Assembly (NCBI GenBank): GCA_035456105.1
Contig: DATIDV010000020.1
Location: forward strand, 62,001 to 126,000
DNA from: Viridibacterium sp035456105
GTDB lineage: Bacteria; Pseudomonadota; Gammaproteobacteria; Burkholderiales; Rhodocyclaceae
Direction of reading: 5' to 3'
Length of the DNA stretch: 64,000 nucleotides
How positions within the stretch are numbered: position 1 is the first letter of the stretch; every line of letters starts with the position of its first letter. The position numbers and the translations under genes were made by a program. This document shows, piece after piece, positions 35,349 to 44,710 of this stretch. The notes beneath the pieces were generated by a model that had not been told where the DNA came from, ran no database searches, and saw nothing but the letters and a program-made list of their open reading frames with translations.

Positions 35349-35377
35349 TTGACCGGGGCTGATGTCATAGCTACAAT
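35349..35377 (+). promoter_or_regulatory. Sigma-70 promoter for secG
   Basis: TTGACC (35349-35354), a 17-base spacer and TACAAT (35372-35377) form a near-consensus promoter in the 98-base gap after glmM. Transcription would start near 35384, about 20 bases before the secG ATG. Confidence 0.75.
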
Positions 35378-35404
35378 TCTGCTTCTTTTTTCGGCCCGGA
35401 AATC

Positions 35405-35749
35405 ATGGGAAGCTTCTGGTTCAGTCTCATCCTCGTCGTGCACGTCATCGTTGGCCTTTCGGTCATCGTGTTCGTCCTGCTGCAGCATGGCAAGGGTGCA
35501 GATGTAGGCGCTTCCTTCGGTGGTGGTGCATCGGGCAGCCTGTTTGGTGCTTCCGGTTCTGCGAACTTCCTCAGTCGCACAACCTCGATTCTCGCTACCC
35601 TGTTTTTCCTGACCAGCCTGACGCTGACTTATCTGGCCAGCCATCGCACGGCGACGTCTTCAAGCGTTCTCGATACGATGACTGAACAGTCTGCTCCGGT
35701 GGCTGCGCCTGCAGCTTCGGCGCCGCAGTCTGGCGATATTCCAAAGTAA
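35405..35749 (+). CDS. secG: Preprotein translocase subunit SecG
   Basis: SecG is the small helper of the SecYEG channel. The 114-residue product has two membrane helices (about 5-25 and 55-78) around the Gly-rich family loop GADVGASFGGGASGSLFG. An Ala/Pro/Ser-rich C-terminal tail follows. It lies just before tRNA-Leu and nuoA, an order widely kept in Proteobacteria. Confidence 0.95.
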   Translation: MGSFWFSLILVVHVIVGLSVIVFVLLQHGKGADVGASFGGGASGSLFGASGSANFLSRTTSILATLFFLTSLTLTYLASHRTATSSSVLDTMTEQSAPVAAPAASAPQSGDIPK

Positions 35750-35797
35750 TCGGAATTCGGGTGTTGTTGTAAAGGCGCAATAGACGTTTCTTGTTGC

Positions 35798-35826
35798 TTG
35801 GCAGCAAAAACGGCGCCGAGTATAAT
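35798..35826 (+). promoter_or_regulatory. Sigma-70 promoter for tRNA-Leu
   Basis: TTGGCA (35798-35803), a 17-base spacer and a perfect TATAAT (35821-35826) lie 18 bases before the tRNA, as expected of a strong stable-RNA promoter. Confidence 0.8.
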
Positions 35827-35844
35827 TCGCTCAGTTTTGAGCGT

Positions 35845-35929
35845 GCCGACGTGGTGAAATTGGTAGACACGCCATCTTGAGGGGGTGGTGGCGCAAGCTG
35901 TGTGAGTTCGAGTCTCACCGTCGGCACCA
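35845..35929 (+). tRNA. tRNA-Leu (anticodon GAG)
   Basis: An 85-base class II tRNA with encoded CCA. The acceptor arms GCCGACG (35845-35851) and CGTCGGC (35919-35925) pair fully. The anticodon stem CCATC/GGTGG encloses loop TTGAGGG with anticodon GAG (35879-35881), reading CUC and CUU. A variable arm and a T-arm with GTTCGAGTC are present. Confidence 0.97.
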
Positions 35930-35940
35930 TGAATTCAGAA

Positions 35941-35963
35941 CGCCCGCGCAAGCGGGCGTTTTT
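35941..35963 (+). terminator. Rho-independent terminator after tRNA-Leu
   Basis: CGCCCGC (35941-35947), loop GCAA and GCGGGCG (35952-35958) are followed by TTTTT. It separates the tRNA transcript from nuoA, so the nuo operon needs read-through or its own promoter; none is obvious in the 47 bases that remain. Confidence 0.85.
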
Positions 35964-36010
35964 CCGATCTCGGCAGTATCTAGTCGGGTCAAACCTGCTG
36001 CGGACAGAAA

Positions 36011-36385
36011 ATGCTAGAAAACTACTTCCCGGTGTTGTTGTTCATCATCCTTGGGGTAGTCATTGCGGCAGTTCCTGTCGTGCTGGGCTGGGTGATTGCC
36101 CCCCACAAGCCCGATGCACAGAAAAACTCCCCGTATGAATGCGGCTTCGAGGCGTTTGAAGACGCTCGGATGAAGTTCGACGTCCGCTACTACCTGCTTG
36201 CTATCCTGTTCATTCTTTTTGATCTCGAAGTGGCATTTTTGCTGCCTTGGGCGTCGATTCTCAAGGAAATCGCCGCGACGCCATCGTTGCGCGCGTTCGG
36301 ATTTTTCGAAATGCTGGTTTTCCTTGGCGTACTCATCGTCGGTTATGTGTATGTCTGGAAAAAGGGCGCGCTGGACTGGGAGTAA
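36011..36385 (+). CDS. nuoA: NADH-quinone oxidoreductase subunit A
   Basis: NuoA is a small membrane subunit of complex I at the junction of the peripheral and membrane arms. The 124-residue product has three membrane helices and the conserved acidic loop NSPYECGFEAFEDARMKFDV containing the family Cys. It is the first of fourteen nuo genes in the order A to N, all on the same strand. Confidence 0.96.
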   Translation: MLENYFPVLLFIILGVVIAAVPVVLGWVIAPHKPDAQKNSPYECGFEAFEDARMKFDVRYYLLAILFILFDLEVAFLLPWASILKEIAATPSLRAFGFFEMLVFLGVLIVGYVYVWKKGALDWE

Positions 36386-36423
36386 CCCTGGTCCGCGTCA
36401 ACACTTGATTTGAGGAAATCGCC

Positions 36424-36900
36424 GTGAGCATCGAAGGCGTCTTTCGCGAGGGTTTTGTCACAACCTCCATGGATACGGTCATCAACTGGACACGTACCGG
36501 TTCGCTGTGGCCCATGACATTCGGTTTGGCGTGCTGTGCGGTGGAGATGATCCACGCAGGCTGTGCGCGGTACGACCTGGATCGCTTTGGCGTAGTGTTT
36601 CGCCCGAGCCCGCGCCAGTCTGATCTGATGATCGTTGCCGGCACGCTGTGCAACAAGATGGCTCCCGCATTGCGTAAGGTCTACGATCAGATGGCCGAAC
36701 CACGCTGGGTGATCTCGATGGGCTCATGCGCCAATGGCGGCGGCTACTATCATTATTCCTATTCCGTCGTGCGCGGTTGCGATCGCATCGTGCCGGTGGA
36801 TGTGTATGTGCCGGGTTGTCCACCGACGGCCGAAGCTTTGCTCTACGGGATCGTGCAATTGCAGAACAAGATCAAACGTACCAATACCATCGCTCGTTGA
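36424..36900 (+). CDS. nuoB: NADH-quinone oxidoreductase subunit B
   Basis: NuoB holds iron-sulfur cluster N2, the last electron relay before quinone. The 158-residue product shows the ligand motifs FGLACCAVEM, GSCANGG and VPGCPPTAEAL. The start is GTG at 36424. Confidence 0.97.
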   Translation: MSIEGVFREGFVTTSMDTVINWTRTGSLWPMTFGLACCAVEMIHAGCARYDLDRFGVVFRPSPRQSDLMIVAGTLCNKMAPALRKVYDQMAEPRWVISMGSCANGGGYYHYSYSVVRGCDRIVPVDVYVPGCPPTAEALLYGIVQLQNKIKRTNTIAR

Positions 36901-36983
36901 GCGCAGCAGCACGATGTTGCCGCTCGATATTGCTGGATTTTTACTGGCAGCTTCACTGAACTAATCACTGGACTGACATCTGC

Positions 36984-37589
36984 ATGAGTTCAAGGCTGGA
37001 AAGACTGATTGCTGCGTTGAATGTCGCGCTTGAAGGGCGTGGCGTTTCACTGGTGGAGGATCGCCGCGAGGTAACGTTGGAGGTTAGCGGTACGGACTAT
37101 CTGTCCGTAGCCGAGCTGTTGCGCGATGACCCGAGTCTGCGTTTCGAGCAATTGGTAGACCTTTGTGGTGTCGACTACGCAAGCTATGAAGCGCCGCGCA
37201 CCAATACACGTCGTTATGCGGCTGTCCTGCAGTTGCTGTCCGTCTCGCATAACTGGCGAGCGCGTCTGCGTGTTCACGCGGATGAGGACGCGTTTCCCGT
37301 TGTCGCTTCTGTCGTACCGGTATGGCCTTCTGCCAACTGGTTCGAACGTGAGGCTTTCGATCTCTACGGCATAATGTTTGAGGGGCATCCGGATTTGCGT
37401 CGCATCCTGACCGACTACGGTTTTGTCGGCCATCCTTTCCGCAAAGATTTCCCGATTTCCGGTTATATGGAAATGCGTTATGACCCGGAGCAGGGCCGCG
37501 TGATCTATCAGCCTGTCACCATCGCACCGCGCGAAGTAACGCCACGCATCGTGCGCGAAGGCAGCTATGGGGATGTTGAACATGGCTGA
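36984..37589 (+). CDS. nuoC: NADH-quinone oxidoreductase subunit C
   Basis: NuoC is a peripheral-arm subunit (30-kDa type) near the quinone site. The 201-residue product carries the signature REAFDLYGIMFEGHPDLRRI followed by HPFRKDFP. It is separate from NuoD here, whereas E. coli fuses the two. The stop overlaps the nuoD start. Confidence 0.96.
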   Translation: MSSRLERLIAALNVALEGRGVSLVEDRREVTLEVSGTDYLSVAELLRDDPSLRFEQLVDLCGVDYASYEAPRTNTRRYAAVLQLLSVSHNWRARLRVHADEDAFPVVASVVPVWPSANWFEREAFDLYGIMFEGHPDLRRILTDYGFVGHPFRKDFPISGYMEMRYDPEQGRVIYQPVTIAPREVTPRIVREGSYGDVEHG

Positions 37590-38835
37590 AATCCGTAACT
37601 ACACGATCAACTTCGGTCCGCAGCATCCGTCTGCACACGGTGTGTTGCGCTTGGTGCTGGAACTCGACGGGGAAGTGGTCGAGCGCGCCGATCCGCACGT
37701 CGGTCTGCTGCATCGTGGAACCGAAAAGCTCGCCGAGACGCGTACCTGGATTCAGTCCGTGCCGTACATGGATCGTCTCGACTACGTCTCGATGATGTGC
37801 AACGAGCATGCTTACTGCATGGCCATCGAGAAGCTGCTGGGCATCGAAGTGCCGACACGTGCGCAGTACATCCGCGTGATGTTCGACGAGATCACGCGCA
37901 TCCTGAATCATCTGCTGAACATTGGCACGCACGCGCTCGACATCGGCGCAATGACGATGGTGCTGTACACCTTCCGTGAGCGCGAAGATCTCATGGATGC
38001 ATACGAGGCCGTTTCCGGCGCGCGCATGCATGCGGCTTACTATCGGCCGGGTGGTGTATATCGCGACCTGCCGGACGCGATGCCAAAGTACGAACAATCG
38101 AAGTTCAAGAGCGCGTCAACGGTCAAGCAACTCAACGAATCGCGCGAAGGCTCGTTGCTGGACTTCCTCGAAGACTTCGTCACGCGTTTCCCTAAGCTGA
38201 TCGACGAGTATCACACGCTGTTGACGGACAACCGTATCTGGAAACAGCGCACGGTTGATATCGGCATCGTGACACCCGAGCGTGCGCTGGCGCTGGGCTT
38301 TACCGGGCCAATGCTGCGTGGCTCGGGCGTCGAGTGGGATTTGCGTCGCAAACAGCCATACGAAGTTTACGATCAGCTTGCTTTCGATATTCCTGTCGGA
38401 GTGAATGGCGACTGTTACGACCGTTACCTGTGCCGCATGGAAGAGATGCGGCAGAGCAATCGCATCATCCAGCAATGCATTACGTGGCTGCGTGCGAATC
38501 CCGGGCCAGTCATGATTGGCAGTCACAAGGTGGCGCCGCCTTCGCGCGAGAAGATGAAGGAAAACATGGAGGAGCTGATTCATCACTTCAAGCTCTTCAC
38601 GGAAGGCATTCATGTGCCGCAAGGCGAGGTGTACTCCGCTGTTGAACATCCGAAGGGTGAGTTCGGCGTGTATGCCGTCTCCGATGGCGCCAACAAGCCT
38701 TATCGTCTGAAGTTGCGTGCGCCCGGCTTTGCTCACCTCAGCGCGATGGATGAATTGTCGCGCGGCCACATGATTGCTGACGTGGTTGCCATCATCGGCA
38801 CCATGGACATCGTTTTCGGCGAAATCGATCGCTAA
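37582..38835 (+). CDS. nuoD: NADH-quinone oxidoreductase subunit D
   Basis: NuoD (49-kDa type) forms the quinone cavity with NuoB. The 417-residue product begins with NYTINFGPQHPSAHGVLR and includes the quinone-site HPSAH loop and DPHVGLLHRGTEKL. Two starts are plausible: ATG at 37582 (GGGGA eight bases upstream) and ATG at 37567 (GAAGG five bases upstream), the latter adding five residues. It overlaps nuoC by eight bases with the first choice. Confidence 0.96.
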   Translation: MAEIRNYTINFGPQHPSAHGVLRLVLELDGEVVERADPHVGLLHRGTEKLAETRTWIQSVPYMDRLDYVSMMCNEHAYCMAIEKLLGIEVPTRAQYIRVMFDEITRILNHLLNIGTHALDIGAMTMVLYTFREREDLMDAYEAVSGARMHAAYYRPGGVYRDLPDAMPKYEQSKFKSASTVKQLNESREGSLLDFLEDFVTRFPKLIDEYHTLLTDNRIWKQRTVDIGIVTPERALALGFTGPMLRGSGVEWDLRRKQPYEVYDQLAFDIPVGVNGDCYDRYLCRMEEMRQSNRIIQQCITWLRANPGPVMIGSHKVAPPSREKMKENMEELIHHFKLFTEGIHVPQGEVYSAVEHPKGEFGVYAVSDGANKPYRLKLRAPGFAHLSAMDELSRGHMIADVVAIIGTMDIVFGEIDR

Positions 38836-38855
38836 GCGACAGACAAGAGAAACAT

Positions 38856-39332
38856 ATGCTGAGCGCAGACTCCCTGCAGAAAATTGACCGCGAAGTCGCC
38901 AAGTATCCGGCCGACCAGAAGCAGTCGGCCATCATGGCTGCCCTGCGCATTGCGCAGCAGGAAAAAGGCTGGTTGCCGAACGACGTGATTGCGTTCGTTT
39001 CGGAATACCTTGGCATGCCGGCGATTGCCGGGCTGGAAGTGGCCACCTTCTACAATATGTATGACCTGAAGCCGGTTGGCGCGCACAAGCTGACTGTGTG
39101 TACCAACCTGCCGTGTGTCCTGTCTGGTGGTGTCGAAGCGGCCGAGTACATCAAGGAGAAGCTAGGCATCGGTTTCAACGAGACGACTGCCGACGGCAGG
39201 TTCACGCTGAAAGAGGGCGAGTGCATGGGGGCTTGCGGTGACGCGCCGGTCATTCTGGATAACAACCATCGCATGTGCAGTCGCATGGATCGCACTAAGA
39301 TCGACGCACTGATCGCGGAGTTGTCGAAATGA
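38856..39332 (+). CDS. nuoE: NADH-quinone oxidoreductase subunit E
   Basis: NuoE is the thioredoxin-fold subunit with 2Fe-2S cluster N1a in the NADH-oxidising module. The 158-residue product shows the four-Cys pattern CTNLPC and GECMGACGDAPV. Its stop overlaps the nuoF start (ATGA). Confidence 0.96.
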   Translation: MLSADSLQKIDREVAKYPADQKQSAIMAALRIAQQEKGWLPNDVIAFVSEYLGMPAIAGLEVATFYNMYDLKPVGAHKLTVCTNLPCVLSGGVEAAEYIKEKLGIGFNETTADGRFTLKEGECMGACGDAPVILDNNHRMCSRMDRTKIDALIAELSK

Positions 39333-40687
39333 GCGATACCGTTTCGACCGACAACCTCTCTGCGCCTGTGGCGGCGCCATCGGGCTACGGCATTATTCTC
39401 GATGGTATTGCTGGCGAGAACACCTGGCGCCTTGATGACTACATCAAGCGCAATGGTTACGACGCGCTGAAGAAGATCCTTTCCAACGGCATCAAGCCTG
39501 ACGAAATCATTGCCGAACTGAAGAAGTCAGCTTTGCGCGGTCGCGGTGGGGCGGGTTTTCCGACGGGTTTGAAGTGGAGCTTCATGCCGCGTGCCTTTCC
39601 CGGTGCGAAGTATGTCGTATGCAATTCGGATGAGGGCGAGCCCGGTACATTCAAGGACCGCGACATCCTGCGCTATAACCCGCACGCGCTGATCGAAGGC
39701 ATGATCATCGCCGGCTACGCGATGGGTAGTGGCGTGGGTTACAACTACATTCACGGCGAGATCTTCGCCGAGTACGACCGCTTTGAAGAGGCGCTTGCCG
39801 AGGCGCGTGCCGCGGGCTTGCTGGGCAAGAATATTCTTGGTTCGGAATTCAGCTTCGAGTTGTATGCGCACCACGGTTACGGCGCCTACATCTGCGGTGA
39901 AGAAACGGCACTGCTTGAGTCGCTCGAAGGCAAGAAGGGCCAGCCGCGCTTCAAGCCGCCTTTTCCCGCGAGCTTTGGTCTTTACGGCAAGCCGACGACG
40001 ATCAATAACACTGAGACCTTTGCGTCCGTGCCTTATATCGTTCGCAATGGTGGCGATGCTTTTCTGAATCTGGGCAAGCCGAACAATGGCGGCACCAAGC
40101 TGTTCTCGGTTTCGGGGCATGTGAACAAACCGGGTAACTACGAAATTCCGCTCGGTACGCCATTCTCCGTATTGCTTGAAATGGCCGGTGGCATGCGCGG
40201 TGGTCGCAAGTTGAAGGCCGTGATTCCTGGTGGATCATCAGCACCGGTACTGCCGGCGGACATCATGATGGCCACGACGATGGACTACGACGCCATTGCC
40301 AAGGCGGGCTCCATGCTTGGTTCGGGTGCCGTGATCGTGATGGACGAGACGACCTGTATGGTCAAGGCGCTGGAGCGCCTGGCCTATTTCTATTTCGAGG
40401 AGTCGTGTGGGCAGTGCACACCGTGCCGCGAAGGTACGGGCTGGCTGTATCGCATCATTCATCGTATCGAAAGTGGCTTGGGGCGTCAGGAAGATCTGGA
40501 CGTGCTGGACAACGTCGCCGAGAACATCATGGGCCGCACGATCTGCGCACTGGGTGATGCTGCAGCGATGCCAGTGCGCAGCTTCATCAAGCACTTCCGT
40601 GCCGAATTCCAGTATCACGTCGATAACAAAAGCTGTGTCGTGCCGCCTGAAGTGCAGCGCGAAGGCAGCAAGATTTATGTGGGTTGA
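39329..40687 (+). CDS. nuoF: NADH-quinone oxidoreductase subunit F
   Basis: NuoF binds NADH, FMN and cluster N3. The 452-residue product has the NADH loop GRGGAGFPTGLKWSF, the FMN stretch CNSDEGEPGTFKDRDI and the 4Fe-4S motif ESCGQCTPCREG. It has a short Ser/Ala/Pro-rich N-terminal extension. Confidence 0.98.
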   Translation: MSDTVSTDNLSAPVAAPSGYGIILDGIAGENTWRLDDYIKRNGYDALKKILSNGIKPDEIIAELKKSALRGRGGAGFPTGLKWSFMPRAFPGAKYVVCNSDEGEPGTFKDRDILRYNPHALIEGMIIAGYAMGSGVGYNYIHGEIFAEYDRFEEALAEARAAGLLGKNILGSEFSFELYAHHGYGAYICGEETALLESLEGKKGQPRFKPPFPASFGLYGKPTTINNTETFASVPYIVRNGGDAFLNLGKPNNGGTKLFSVSGHVNKPGNYEIPLGTPFSVLLEMAGGMRGGRKLKAVIPGGSSAPVLPADIMMATTMDYDAIAKAGSMLGSGAVIVMDETTCMVKALERLAYFYFEESCGQCTPCREGTGWLYRIIHRIESGLGRQEDLDVLDNVAENIMGRTICALGDAAAMPVRSFIKHFRAEFQYHVDNKSCVVPPEVQREGSKIYVG

Positions 40688-40692
40688 TACAG

Positions 40693-43029
40693 ATGCTTGA
40701 GATTGAAATCGACGGCAACAAGGTTGAGGTGGCCGATGGCAGCACCGTCATGGATGCAGCCAACAAGGCGGGTACCTACATACCGCATTTCTGCTATCAC
40801 AAGAAGTTGTCGATTGCGGCGAACTGCCGCATGTGTCTCGTTGAGGTAGAGAAAGCGCCCAAGGCACTGCCAGCGTGTGCCACGCCCGTTACGCCCGGCA
40901 TGAAAGTCACGACGCATTCCGAGAAGGCCGTGAAGGCGCAGAAATCCGTCATGGAGTTCCTGCTGATCAATCACCCGCTGGATTGCCCGATCTGCGATCA
41001 GGGCGGAGAGTGTCAGCTGCAGGATCTGGCTGTCGGTTACGGCAGCTCGGCATCGCGCTACAAGGAAGAGAAGCGCGTCGTCTTCAACAAGAATCTCGGT
41101 GCGCTGGTGTCCACTGACATGACGCGCTGCATTCACTGCACGCGCTGTGTGCGCTTCGGTCAGGAAGTCGCCGGCATCATGGAGCTCGGTATGGCCGGCC
41201 GTGGTGAGCATTCGGAGATTCAGGCGTTCGTGGATCGCACGGTCGACTCCGAACTGTCGGGCAATATGATAGATCTGTGCCCGGTTGGCGCGTTGACATC
41301 GAAGCCGTTCCGCTTCGCCGCACGTACCTGGGAGCTGGCACGTCGCAAGTCCGTCAGCCCGCACGATTCTCTGGGCAGCAATCTGATCGTGCAGACCAAA
41401 CTCGACGAAGTGAAGCGTGTGCTACCGCTCGAGAACGAAGAGATCAACGAATGCTGGCTGTCCGATAAGGACCGTTTCTCCTACGAAGGTTTGAAGGCTG
41501 ATGATCGCCTGAGCGTGCCGCAGATCAAGCACGGAGGCGAATGGCATAAGGTCGATTGGCAGACTGCGCTTGAGTACGTCTCGAAGACGCTCAAGGACAT
41601 CATCGCGAATCATGGTGCGGACAATGTCGGCGCCTTGTTGTCACCGCACAGCACTCTGGAAGAGTTGTATCTCGCTCAGAAGCTGGTACGTGGACTGGGC
41701 AGCGACAATGTTGACTTCCGTCTGCGTCAAAGCGACTTTGCGCTGGACGGCAAGCTCGCAGGGGCTCCGTGGCTCGGCATGCCTGTCGCCGATGTCAGTA
41801 CGCTTGATGCAGCATTGGTCATTGGCAGCTTCCTGCGGAAGGATCATCCTCTGTTGGCCCAACGCCTGCGTCGCGCCACACGTCACTACGGTAAAGTCTC
41901 ACGCATCCATGTGGCGCGCGAAGATTGGCTCATGCCAATTAGTGCGGAAGCGATCGTATCGCCCGCTGCGCTGGTAAATACACTTGCAGCGGTATTGGGT
42001 GCGCTCGCTTCATCGCAGAACGTTTCCGTTTCTGCCGAATGTGCTGCCCTGGTGTCATTGGCGACGGCTTCGGAAGACGCAACGAAGATCGCGGAAAGCC
42101 TCGTTTCTGGCGAAAAGCGCGCAGTGTTCCTCGGTAATCTGGCTGTTCAACATCCTCAGTACAGCACGCTGCATGTGCTCGCTCAGGAGATCGCGCGCCT
42201 CGCCAACGCCAGCTTCGGCGTGATCGGCGAAGCAGCTAATTCGGTTGGTGGTTATCTGGCTGGCGCCGTGCCGAATTCGGGTGGCAATGTGCGCGGCATG
42301 ATCGCCGCCGGTCTCAAGGCCTATGTTGTATTGGGTGCCGAGGCAGAACTGGATATTGCCGATGGAGCGGCCGCACGTGCCGCGCTGGAGGGGGCCGCTT
42401 CGGTTATCTATCTCGGCAGTTTTGCAGGCAAGGCACCCGAGTATGCGGATGTGATGTTGCCGATCGCTCCATTCGCTGAAACTTCCGGCAGCTTCGTGAA
42501 TACCGAAGGTCGCCTGCAATCATTCAATGCTGCTGCGAAGCCGCTTGGTGAAACGCGTCCAGCGTGGAAGGTGTTGCGCGTACTGGGCAACGTGTTGGGG
42601 CTTGAAGGTTTTGAGCAAGTGAGTTCCGAAGCCGTGCTTGCGGAAGTCCTCGGGCTAGGAGAGCCGGCAAGTCGTCTTGGCAATTCCGTGTCCGGCTTCA
42701 CGCCGAGCGCCTCGCCCGCAGTCACAGGTATGCAGCGTATCGCCGATGTGCCGATCCACTTCGCCGATCCGCTTGTACGCCGTTCCGTGCCGTTGCAGAA
42801 GACACGCGATTCGGCACTCCCGGCCGCGCGCTTGAACCCCGCGCAGTTGCGTGATCTAGGTGTGGAAGAGGGCGCTCCGATCGCTGTGCGCAGCGCGTCT
42901 GGCGAAGTGATTCTCAAAGCCAAGGCTGACGACACATTGCCGCTCGGCACTGTCCGCGTTTCGGCTGCACACGGCAGTACAGTTGCACTCGGTCCATTGT
43001 TTGGTGATTTGACGGTGGAGCCAGCGTAA
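40693..43029 (+). CDS. nuoG: NADH-quinone oxidoreductase subunit G
   Basis: NuoG is the large iron-sulfur subunit of the peripheral arm. The N-terminal part has a 2Fe-2S ferredoxin domain (NCRMCLVEVE) and His/Cys ligands (HPLDCPICDQGGECQLQD). A further 4Fe-4S motif (CIHCTRCVRFGQEVAG) follows, then a molybdopterin-oxidoreductase-like domain without cofactor motifs. ATG at 40693 is used; the TTG at 40684 would add three residues. The length is 778. The stop overlaps nuoH by one base. Confidence 0.97.
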   Translation: MLEIEIDGNKVEVADGSTVMDAANKAGTYIPHFCYHKKLSIAANCRMCLVEVEKAPKALPACATPVTPGMKVTTHSEKAVKAQKSVMEFLLINHPLDCPICDQGGECQLQDLAVGYGSSASRYKEEKRVVFNKNLGALVSTDMTRCIHCTRCVRFGQEVAGIMELGMAGRGEHSEIQAFVDRTVDSELSGNMIDLCPVGALTSKPFRFAARTWELARRKSVSPHDSLGSNLIVQTKLDEVKRVLPLENEEINECWLSDKDRFSYEGLKADDRLSVPQIKHGGEWHKVDWQTALEYVSKTLKDIIANHGADNVGALLSPHSTLEELYLAQKLVRGLGSDNVDFRLRQSDFALDGKLAGAPWLGMPVADVSTLDAALVIGSFLRKDHPLLAQRLRRATRHYGKVSRIHVAREDWLMPISAEAIVSPAALVNTLAAVLGALASSQNVSVSAECAALVSLATASEDATKIAESLVSGEKRAVFLGNLAVQHPQYSTLHVLAQEIARLANASFGVIGEAANSVGGYLAGAVPNSGGNVRGMIAAGLKAYVVLGAEAELDIADGAAARAALEGAASVIYLGSFAGKAPEYADVMLPIAPFAETSGSFVNTEGRLQSFNAAAKPLGETRPAWKVLRVLGNVLGLEGFEQVSSEAVLAEVLGLGEPASRLGNSVSGFTPSASPAVTGMQRIADVPIHFADPLVRRSVPLQKTRDSALPAARLNPAQLRDLGVEEGAPIAVRSASGEVILKAKADDTLPLGTVRVSAAHGSTVALGPLFGDLTVEPA

Positions 43030-44117
43030 TGGAAGCCATGCTGCTCAACCTCATCCAGTCCGTGGCGAATGCCGTGCATGTGCCCGCGGGTGTCGTGCCA
43101 GCGATCTGGCCGCTGGTGTGGAATGTGATCAAGATTATTGCCATCGTCATTCCGATCTTCCTCTGCGTTGCTTACCTCACACTCGCCGAACGCAAGGTAA
43201 TCGGTTTCATGCAGGTGCGTATCGGGCCGAATCGTGTCGGACCCTTGGGCTTGTTACAGCCGATTGCGGACGGTCTGAAGCTCTTGCTCAAGGAAGTGAT
43301 TCTTCCGCACCAGTCCAACAAGGCGTTGTTCCTGTTGGCGCCGGTATTGGCCTTCGCGCCTGCGTTGGCGGCTTGGGCTGTCGTGCCATTTTCATCAGGC
43401 ATGGTGCTCGCCGACGTCAATGCGGGCATGCTATATCTGATGGCCATTACGTCGTTCGGTGTGTATGGCGTGATCATCGCGGGCTGGGCGTCGAATTCCA
43501 AATATGCTTTCCTCGGTGCCATGCGTGCTTCGGCACAGATGGTGTCCTACGAACTCGCCATGGGCTTTGCGCTGGTCTGCGTACTGATGGTTTCTGGCTC
43601 GTTGAACATGTCGGCCATCGTTGAGGCTCAGAGCAGCAATGTGCTGGCACAGAACGCTGGCTGGTTCAGATTCCTTGGCTGGAACTGGTTGCCATTGCTG
43701 CCAATGTTCGTTGTCTACCTGATCTCCGGCGTGGCAGAAACCAATCGCGCGCCCTTCGATGTGGTTGAAGGCGAATCGGAAATCGTCGCGGGTCACATGG
43801 TCGAGTATTCCGGCATGGCTTTCGCGCTGTTCTTCCTCGCCGAATACGCCAACATGATTCTGGTGTCGACGCTGACCTCGACCTTCTTCCTTGGCGGCTG
43901 GTTGTCGCCAGTGAGTTTCCTGCCGGATGGCTTCTTCTGGCTGGCAGCGAAGACGTCTTTCATTCTTTTCCTGTTCCTGTGGTTCCGCGCGACCTTCCCG
44001 CGCTTCCGTTTTGACCAGATCATGCGTCTGGGCTGGAAGATATTCATTCCGATCAGCATTGCCTGGGTGCTCGTCACCGGGCTGTGGATCATGTCGCCGC
44101 TGTCGATCTGGAAGTAG
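43029..44117 (+). CDS. nuoH: NADH-quinone oxidoreductase subunit H
   Basis: NuoH is the membrane subunit that forms the quinone entry channel. The 362-residue product has about eight helices and the family stretches ERKVIGFMQVRIGPNRVGP and AETNRAPFDVVEGESEIVAG with the conserved acidic residues. Confidence 0.97.
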   Translation: MEAMLLNLIQSVANAVHVPAGVVPAIWPLVWNVIKIIAIVIPIFLCVAYLTLAERKVIGFMQVRIGPNRVGPLGLLQPIADGLKLLLKEVILPHQSNKALFLLAPVLAFAPALAAWAVVPFSSGMVLADVNAGMLYLMAITSFGVYGVIIAGWASNSKYAFLGAMRASAQMVSYELAMGFALVCVLMVSGSLNMSAIVEAQSSNVLAQNAGWFRFLGWNWLPLLPMFVVYLISGVAETNRAPFDVVEGESEIVAGHMVEYSGMAFALFFLAEYANMILVSTLTSTFFLGGWLSPVSFLPDGFFWLAAKTSFILFLFLWFRATFPRFRFDQIMRLGWKIFIPISIAWVLVTGLWIMSPLSIWK

Positions 44118-44125
44118 GTCTCGCT

Positions 44126-44614
44126 ATGGGTGCAGTCAATCAATTTTTTGGCAGCGTATTGCTGCGTGAACTGGTCAAGGGCTTGGCCCTGACCGGGCGT
44201 CATTTCTTTCAACGCAAGATCACTGTCCAGTTCCCGGAAGAGAAGACGCCGCAGAGCCCGCGTTTCCGTGGGCTACATGCGTTGCGTCGTTATCCGAATG
44301 GCGAAGAGCGTTGCATCGCCTGCAAGCTGTGCGAGGCAGTATGTCCAGCCATGGCGATTACCATCGAATCGGACCAGCGTGATGACGGTAGCCGGCGTAC
44401 AACGCGTTATGACATCGACCTGACCAAGTGCATCTACTGCGGTTTCTGCGAAGAGGCTTGCCCGGTTGATGCGATCGTTGAAACGCGTGTCTTTGAGTAC
44501 CACGGCGAGAAGCGTGGCGATCTCTACTACACCAAGCAGATGTTGCTGGCAGTGGGTGATCGTTACGAAGAGCAGATTGCCAAGGATCGAGAAGTCGACG
44601 CGCAGTACCGATAA
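44126..44614 (+). CDS. nuoI: NADH-quinone oxidoreductase subunit I
   Basis: NuoI carries clusters N6a and N6b between NuoG and NuoB. The 162-residue product has two CxxCxxCxxxCP motifs, CIACKLCEAVCP and CIYCGFCEEACP. ATG at 44126 with AGGT upstream is the start; the frame to 44084 overlaps nuoH and is not supported. Confidence 0.97.
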   Translation: MGAVNQFFGSVLLRELVKGLALTGRHFFQRKITVQFPEEKTPQSPRFRGLHALRRYPNGEERCIACKLCEAVCPAMAITIESDQRDDGSRRTTRYDIDLTKCIYCGFCEEACPVDAIVETRVFEYHGEKRGDLYYTKQMLLAVGDRYEEQIAKDREVDAQYR

Positions 44615-44710
44615 GACACTACCCGGCAGTTCGCACGGATTTCAGGAACAAGCAGGACCCGGACACACGGGATACCAAGGAAAAGCAAGGCCATTCTGGC
44701 TGACACGCTC

